This document shows, piece by piece, positions 16,519-20,513 of a DNA stretch of 20,513 bases (the first letter of the stretch is position 1; every line of letters starts with the position of its first letter). Below the pieces are notes generated by a model, which saw only the letters and a list, made by a program, of their open reading frames with translations, made no database searches and was not told where the DNA came from. The stretch is from CAYMRB01 sp964392615. Lineage in GTDB: Bacteria; Planctomycetota; UBA8108. A program made the position numbers and the translations under genes. The stretch is from assembly GCA_964392615.1 (NCBI GenBank), contig CAYMRB010000149.1, positions 1-20,513 of the forward strand, in the 5' to 3' direction.

Positions 16519-16997
16519 CGCCACCAACGGCGCAGACCGTTCTGATCGGCATGGGGAACCCCCTCATGCGCGACGAAGGAATCGGCCCCCGGGTGCTCGA
16601 GGCGCTCAACGAGCGCAACCTCGTGCCTCCGGGGGTCGAGGTCGCCGACCTCGGCACGGCCGGTTTCCAAGTGCTTCACGTGATCGCTGGCCGCCGCAAG
16701 GCCGTGTTCATCGATTGCGCTCGGATGAGCGAAACGCCCGGTACGATGCGGCGGTTTACGCCGGACGAAGTGAAATCGCAGAAGGTCTTGACGCGGCTGT
16801 CGCTTCACGAGGGCGATCTGTTGCATACGCTCGAGCTATCGCGTCAACTGGGCGAGCGTCCCGAGGAGGTGGTGATCTTCGGCGTGGAGCCGGACGAGAT
16901 CGCCCCGGGACAGGAGCTTTCGGCCGCGCTCGCGGCACGTCTTGACGAGTACGTCGAGGCCGTCACGGCAGAGCTGAAGATCGCACCGCCGGCTTGA
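16515..16997 (+). CDS. Hydrogenase maturation endopeptidase (HycI/HybD family)
   Basis: This 160-residue protease has GMGNPLMRDEGIGPRVLEAL at 12-31. The nickel-sensing triad is E21, D67 (FIDCARM) and H98 (SLHEGDLL). The spacings of 46 and 31 residues equal those of E16, D62 and H93 in E. coli HybD. It removes the C-terminal peptide of the hydrogenase large subunit after nickel insertion. The GTG start at 16515 overlaps the hydA stop (GTGA), which couples it to its likely substrate. The FGVEPDEIAPG block (around 132-142) is typical. Its position makes HydA the likely target; no second large subunit is seen in the window. Confidence 0.92.
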   Translation: MTPPTAQTVLIGMGNPLMRDEGIGPRVLEALNERNLVPPGVEVADLGTAGFQVLHVIAGRRKAVFIDCARMSETPGTMRRFTPDEVKSQKVLTRLSLHEGDLLHTLELSRQLGERPEEVVIFGVEPDEIAPGQELSAALAARLDEYVEAVTAELKIAPPA

Positions 16998-17028
16998 TCG
17001 CTGTTTCGACCCCGGCAGGACAACCCGC

Positions 17029-17385
17029 ATGCACGAGTTCGCGATCTGCAGTCGCATCGTCGAAAGCGTCCTGGAGGAATACGCGCGAATCGAGCCGGCG
17101 CCCAGCCGGCTGCTGAAGGTGCGCGTCGTCGCCGGACGGATGCATCAACTCGTGCCGGAGTACCTGTCCTTCGCGTACGAAGTCCTGACTCGCGAGACTC
17201 CGGTGGCGGGATCCGAAATCGAGATCGTGCCCGTCCCGGTCCGCGGACGCTGCCGCTCTTGTGGCTGGGAGGGCGAGATCGCCCCTCCGGTGTTCCGCTG
17301 TGACGGGTGTGACGAATTCGACGTCGAGACGACAAGCGGCATGGAGCTCCGCCTGGACGGCCTGGAAATAGAAGACGAGAGTTAG
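17029..17385 (+). CDS. hypA: Hydrogenase nickel incorporation protein HypA
   Basis: This 118-residue HypA has the conserved N-terminal MHEF, whose H2 binds nickel. The zinc site is made of C75, C78, C91 and C94 (CRSC...CDGC). It delivers nickel to the immature large subunit together with HypB, after Fe(CN)2CO insertion by HypC/D/E/F. It begins 31 bases after the protease stop and ends six bases before hypB, so it is probably co-transcribed. The Shine-Dalgarno (CAGGA) is modest. Length and motifs are all as expected for the family; nothing is missing. Confidence 0.94.
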   Translation: MHEFAICSRIVESVLEEYARIEPAPSRLLKVRVVAGRMHQLVPEYLSFAYEVLTRETPVAGSEIEIVPVPVRGRCRSCGWEGEIAPPVFRCDGCDEFDVETTSGMELRLDGLEIEDES

Positions 17386-17391
17386 AGGACG

Positions 17392-18060
17392 ATGAGCCAG
17401 AGATCGATCAAGGTCTACCGCGACCTGATGGGGGCGAACGAGGAGTGGGCGGCGAAGACCCGCGGTGTGCTCGCCGAGAAGAACATCGCGATGCTGAACC
17501 TGATCGGCTCGCCGGGCTCAGGCAAGACGACCCTGCTCGAGTGCGCGGTCGATGGCTTGCGCGAGCGCGTGCGGTTCGCCGTGCTCGAAGGCGACGTCGA
17601 GACGACCCGTGACGCGGAGCGCCTCGACGCGCTCGACGTACCGGTCAGCCAGCTCCTCAGCGGCGGCTCGTGCCACCTCGAGGCGAAGCTCGTTCACCAC
17701 GCGCTATGCGATCTGGACTTGGACGCGCTCGACGTCGTCTTCGTCGAGAACGTCGGCAATATGGTCTGCCCGGCCGAGTTCGACATCGGCGAACAGGCCA
17801 AGGTCGCCGTCCTGAGCATCACGGAGGGCGAGGAGAAGCCCCTGAAGTACCCGCTGCTCTTCCGCGAGTCCGCGGCCGTCGTGCTCACCAAGACCGACCT
17901 GCTCCCCCACCTGCGCTTCGACATGGCCGCCTGCCGCGATCACGTCCAGCAGGTCAACGGCGCGATCCCGGTCTTCGAGGCCTCGTCCACGACGGGCGAG
18001 GGCGTCGACGCGTGGATCGACTGGGTGGTAGCCCAGCGCGCGGCGGCCCCGTCGAGCTGA
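17392..18060 (+). CDS. hypB: Hydrogenase nickel incorporation GTPase HypB
   Basis: This 222-residue SIMIBI GTPase has Walker A GSPGSGKT (39-46), EGDVETTRDAERL switch region (67-79), SGGSCHLEA metal-binding block (C94, H95), ENVGNMVCPAEFDIGE (119-134, C126) and the guanine-specificity motif TKTD (166-169). GTP hydrolysis drives nickel transfer with HypA. There is neither the N-terminal CxxCGC nickel site of E. coli HypB nor a histidine-rich storage stretch, so this form lacks a nickel-storage role. GAGG before ATG supports the start. It is the last gene of the rightward train; 122 bases separate it from the opposing MFS gene, with two terminator-like hairpins between. Confidence 0.95.
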   Translation: MSQRSIKVYRDLMGANEEWAAKTRGVLAEKNIAMLNLIGSPGSGKTTLLECAVDGLRERVRFAVLEGDVETTRDAERLDALDVPVSQLLSGGSCHLEAKLVHHALCDLDLDALDVVFVENVGNMVCPAEFDIGEQAKVAVLSITEGEEKPLKYPLLFRESAAVVLTKTDLLPHLRFDMAACRDHVQQVNGAIPVFEASSTTGEGVDAWIDWVVAQRAAAPSS

Positions 18061-18084
18061 CCTCCCCCACCCAGACCCGGCACG

Positions 18085-18114
18085 AAAAAACGCGGGCGTC
18101 GCTCGGACGCCCGC
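18085..18114 (-). terminator. Intrinsic terminator of the MFS gene (copy 1 of duplicated hairpin)
   Basis: GCGGGCGTC (18092-18100) and GACGCCCGC (18106-18114) form a perfect nine-base-pair stem with loop GCTCG. On the minus strand it is followed by six T (18085-18090), the classical arrangement for terminating the leftward transporter transcript. Confidence 0.8.
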
Positions 18115-18141
18115 GCCGCTACTTGCTACGAGAAGTCAGGC

Positions 18142-18164
18142 GCGGACGCCGCTCGGACGCCCGC
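18142..18164 (+). terminator. Second, degenerate copy of the terminator hairpin
   Basis: This 23-base block repeats 18092-18114 with two changes in the left arm that create two A-C mismatches; the 15-base right part CGCTCGGACGCCCGC is identical. On the plus strand a pyrimidine-rich ACTTTCCTTCCTC stretch follows, so it might serve hypB in the other direction. The two copies lie 50 bases apart and suggest local duplication. Confidence 0.45.
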
Positions 18165-18182
18165 ACCGTACTTTCCTTCCTC

Positions 18183-19700
18183 TCACTCGCTCGCGACCGC
18201 CTTCTTCGGACGGCTGATCAACGCGGCGATCACGGCCGCGACGATGCACAGGGCACCGAGGATCGTGAACGCCAGGGGGAAGTCGCCCATGTCGCCGAGC
18301 TTGCCGCCCAGCACCGGGCCGAAGACTCCGCCGACGCCGTAGGCCAGGAAGACCCAGCCGTAGTTCTGGCCGACGTACTTGGCTCCGAAGGTATCGGCCG
18401 TGATCGTCGGGAACAGTGCGAAGTTGCCGCCGAAGTTGAAGCCGATCAGGGTCGCGCCGACGTACAGCAGGTACTCGTTGCCGGCCATCGACGTGAACAG
18501 GAGGACGAAGACGCCCTGCGTCGCGCACATGACGACGATCGAGAGCTTGCGACCGAGCTTGTCGCTGATCGTGCCCCATGCGATCCGCCCGATGCCGTTC
18601 GCGAGGCTGAAGAAGACGGCCATCGCAGTTCCCGCGATGGCGCTCGCCTTGACTGCTTCGATGCCATTCTCGACCAGGGGCAGAGGGGGGAACTGCTTCA
18701 TCAAGCCGATGCTCATCAGCCCGGCCCCGGCGCTGAAGGTAAATACGGCGAGAATCATGTAGAACTGCGGCGTCCGCAGCATCTCGCCGCTGCGGAAGTC
18801 GACGGTGCCGGCGGCCGGCGCGGCCCCCGCGGAGTTCACGGGCGGCTCCCAACCAACGGGCTTCCAGCCATCCGGCGGGAAGACCATCCAGATCGATCCG
18901 ATGGCAACGATCACGAAGAACGCGACGCCGTAGATCATGAACACCGTCGGCAGGCCCATTTCGGCGATCAACTGTCCCCACGCGCCCGCGAGCTTGACCC
19001 ACCCCATGGCGCCGAAACCGAAGCCGGCCACAGCGAGCCCGGTGATCATGCCCTTCTTGTCGGGGAACCAGCGCATCGCGACGGCGATCGGTACGACATA
19101 GGCGAGACCGATGCCCGCGCCGCCGACGACACCGATGAAGATGAAGTGAAGCCAGAAGCTCTTTCCCGCCAAGAGACCGGCCAGGACATATCCCGCCCCG
19201 AGGACGACACCGCCGGCCGCCGCCAGTTTGCGAGGGCCGACCTTCGGCATCAGACGACCCGCCAGCACCATGACGATCGCGAACAGGGCCAGTCCCGCCG
19301 AGAAGATCCACTGGCACTGCGTCTTCGTGAAGCCGTAGATCAACCCGTCGAGGTTCTCCTGCGGGACCTTGGACTTCACGATCTCGTCAATCTGCGCGAC
19401 AACCTCCGTCTTCTTGCCATCCAACTCCTTCTGCTTCGCCGCATCCTGCTCGCCCTTGCGCTGAGCGGTCAGGGTCTTCAGCTCGTCCTGAGGCCCCTTG
19501 AGGGCTTCCTGGAGCGACGCGTAGGTAGCGTCATCAATTCCGAGCTGCGACGCCGAATAGACGACCTCGATTTCCCTCGGGGCCTTCGCACCGAGCCCCG
19601 GCGTGAATACGGACCAAGCGTAGATAGCTCCGAGGCAAAGCTGAATAAGGAGTGCTCCCACAACGACAAGCCAGCGGTTGAAGACTTTTCCTTCTGACAC
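18183..19700 (-). CDS. OFA-family MFS transporter with coiled-coil-like insert
   Basis: This 505-residue major facilitator of the oxalate/formate antiporter (OFA) family has TM1 NRWLVVVGALLIQLCLGAIY (8-27). A long hydrophilic, Lys/Glu/Gln-rich insert runs from about 40 to 122, and TM2 starts near 130. The remaining segments include GGAGIGLAYVVPIA (193-206), WFPDKKG (211-217) and GRIAWGTISDKLGRK (371-385). A hydrophilic central loop (about 275-310) separates the two halves. It probably exchanges a small carboxylate; the substrate cannot be read from sequence, and OFA members include lactate- and oxalate-type carriers. GTG 19700 is chosen because AAGGAG lies eight bases upstream; an ATG at 19739 has weaker support. 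It sits between hypB and hypE, both hydrogenase maturation genes, suggesting a metabolic link such as formate or another fermentation acid. Confidence 0.9.
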   Translation of the reverse strand: MSEGKVFNRWLVVVGALLIQLCLGAIYAWSVFTPGLGAKAPREIEVVYSASQLGIDDATYASLQEALKGPQDELKTLTAQRKGEQDAAKQKELDGKKTEVVAQIDEIVKSKVPQENLDGLIYGFTKTQCQWIFSAGLALFAIVMVLAGRLMPKVGPRKLAAAGGVVLGAGYVLAGLLAGKSFWLHFIFIGVVGGAGIGLAYVVPIAVAMRWFPDKKGMITGLAVAGFGFGAMGWVKLAGAWGQLIAEMGLPTVFMIYGVAFFVIVAIGSIWMVFPPDGWKPVGWEPPVNSAGAAPAAGTVDFRSGEMLRTPQFYMILAVFTFSAGAGLMSIGLMKQFPPLPLVENGIEAVKASAIAGTAMAVFFSLANGIGRIAWGTISDKLGRKLSIVVMCATQGVFVLLFTSMAGNEYLLYVGATLIGFNFGGNFALFPTITADTFGAKYVGQNYGWVFLAYGVGGVFGPVLGGKLGDMGDFPLAFTILGALCIVAAVIAALISRPKKAVASE

Positions 19701-19708
19701 GCTCGATT

Positions 19709-19714
19709 CTCCTT
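19709..19714 (-). promoter_or_regulatory. Ribosome binding site that decides the MFS start
   Basis: AAGGAG on the minus strand, eight bases before GTG at 19698-19700. This start places TM1 at residue 9, as in OFA relatives, whereas the upstream ATG adds 13 residues without family similarity. Confidence 0.6.
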
Positions 19715-19776
19715 CCGTCGTGATTCGAAAAACGCCCACACCCTGACCCCGCCATCATCCGGACCCGCCAGGCGAG

Positions 19777-19829
19777 TACAGGGCGGGCCGAATCCGTCCA
19801 TATACAGGGCGGTGCGGACCCTATCCATG
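19777..19829. repeat. Imperfect 26/27-base tandem repeat upstream of the MFS gene
   Basis: Two adjacent copies, 19777-19802 and 19803-19829, each begin TACAGGGCGG and end with a TCCAT block. The middle is diverged. On the minus strand this overlaps the candidate transporter promoter, so it may be a pair of regulator sites or a chance local duplication. Confidence 0.5.
19799..19827 (-). promoter_or_regulatory. Candidate promoter for the MFS transporter
   Basis: TGGATA (19822-19827) and TATATG (19799-19804) on the minus strand with a 17-base spacer; four of six matches each. The leader would be about 90 bases. Weak by-eye call. Confidence 0.3.
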
Positions 19830-19872
19830 ACATCGGACACAGGCGGTGGGTTTGTTCAGAAAGAGGCCGAAA

Positions 19873-20513
19873 TCAGCAGATACGGGGCAACTGCTCGCCG
19901 TAGGGCTTCTGAAGGATCCGCCGTCCACCGATCGTCGTGTGGAGCTCGCAGACGCCGTCCTGAATCTCCTCGACGCGACCGATGACGCACGATTCGCGGC
20001 CGCGCGGATCGTCTCGCATCGCGTCGAGTGCGCGCTCGACCGCTCGCTCGCGGACGACGCAGACGACCTTGCCCTCGTTCGCGATCTCGAGAGGGTCGAG
20101 TCCGAGCATATCGGCGGCGTGGCGCGCGTGGGGCGGCACCGGAAGCGCCTCCTCCTCGAGCGTCACGTGCCAGCCGCTCTGCCGCGCGAGGTCGGCCACG
20201 ACGCCAGCGACGCCGGAGCGGGTCGGATCGCGCAGGAACGCGACGTCGTCGCCGACCGCGTCGAGCAGGCGTGCGATGAGACCGTTCAGCGGCGCGGCGT
20301 CGCTCTTGAGGACGCTCTCGACCTCCGGCATCTCCCGCGCGAGCATGACCGCAAGCCCGTGCTCTCCGATCGGCCCGTTGACGAGGAGCCCATCGCCGGG
20401 CTGCACGCGCTCCGGCGCGAGCTCGCGCCCCGCGGGGCTGCGCCCGCCCCCGGCCGGCGGCACGTAGATGCCGGCGGCCTGCTCGCGCCCGCCGCCCGTC
20501 GGGTCGCCCGTCC
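19873..20513 (-). CDS. hypE: Hydrogenase maturation protein HypE, C-terminal part
   Basis: About 212 residues of HypE, running off the right edge without an in-frame stop. Recognisable blocks are PGDGLLVNGPIGEHGLAVMLARE, FLRDPTRSGVAGVVADLA and the EIANEGKVVCVV strand. The diagnostic C-terminus is PRIC, whose terminal cysteine is carbamoylated by HypF and dehydrated to thiocyanate to supply the cyanide ligands of the NiFe centre. The ATP-binding N-terminus is outside the window. It is transcribed in the same direction as the MFS gene, with 172 bases between, and opposite to hypAB. HypC, HypD and HypF are not in this window; they may lie just upstream. The terminal cysteine is intact, so the protein is likely active. 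Confidence 0.94.
   Translation of the reverse strand, partial: TGDPTGGGREQAAGIYVPPAGGGRSPAGRELAPERVQPGDGLLVNGPIGEHGLAVMLAREMPEVESVLKSDAAPLNGLIARLLDAVGDDVAFLRDPTRSGVAGVVADLARQSGWHVTLEEEALPVPPHARHAADMLGLDPLEIANEGKVVCVVRERAVERALDAMRDDPRGRESCVIGRVEEIQDGVCELHTTIGGRRILQKPYGEQLPRIC

Overview
The window is a GC-rich (roughly two-thirds G+C by eye) bacterial chromosome segment. It reads like a contig from a metagenome-assembled genome: there is a 10-N gap and a 30-base G homopolymer. The gene mix (YhaO/YhaN nuclease pair, Gram-negative-style citrate synthase, S21, Rex, NAD(P)-linked group 3b [NiFe] hydrogenase, OFA-family transporter) fits a myxobacterial/deltaproteobacterial-type or related lineage. 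No rRNA or other phylogenetic marker settles this.

Left part (1-7640). The tail of methionine sulfoxide reductase A converges on a two-gene operon read leftwards: yhaO (SbcD-like phosphoesterase) and yhaN (SbcC/Rad50-like ATPase), with a GTGA overlap. Divergent from it is one 777-residue protein fusing an APH-fold small-molecule kinase to a class III PLP enzyme of the phospho-lyase type, so two consecutive catabolic steps are probably on one chain.

Middle (7641-11454). A poly-G tract lies between this gene and a leftward citrate synthase. Upstream come a low-quality stretch with the N gap, a fatty-acid desaturase whose C-terminus is lost at the gap, ribosomal protein S21 behind a plausible promoter and a structured leader, and a stand-alone cyclic-nucleotide-binding-like domain protein. 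All are on the minus strand.

Right part (11455-20513). A divergent control region with a near-perfect inverted repeat separates the CNBD gene from a rightward gene train: rex, hydB, hydG, hydD, hydA, a maturation protease, hypA and hypB. The structural and protease genes overlap by 1-4 bases. HydB and HydG carry electrons between NAD(P)H and the Fe-S clusters of HydD, and HydA holds the NiFe site. The protease trims HydA, and HypA/HypB load nickel. Rex would tie expression to the NADH/NAD+ ratio. A duplicated hairpin terminates hypB and the opposing OFA-family MFS transporter, which has an unusual charged insert between TM1 and TM2. The C-terminal part of hypE (minus strand) runs off the right edge, so other hyp genes probably lie beyond.

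I see no CRISPR array, tRNA, rRNA, insertion sequence or defence system. The most notable points are the hydrogenase island with its Rex/CNBD control region, the rpsU leader structure, the transporter insert and the kinase-phospho-lyase fusion.
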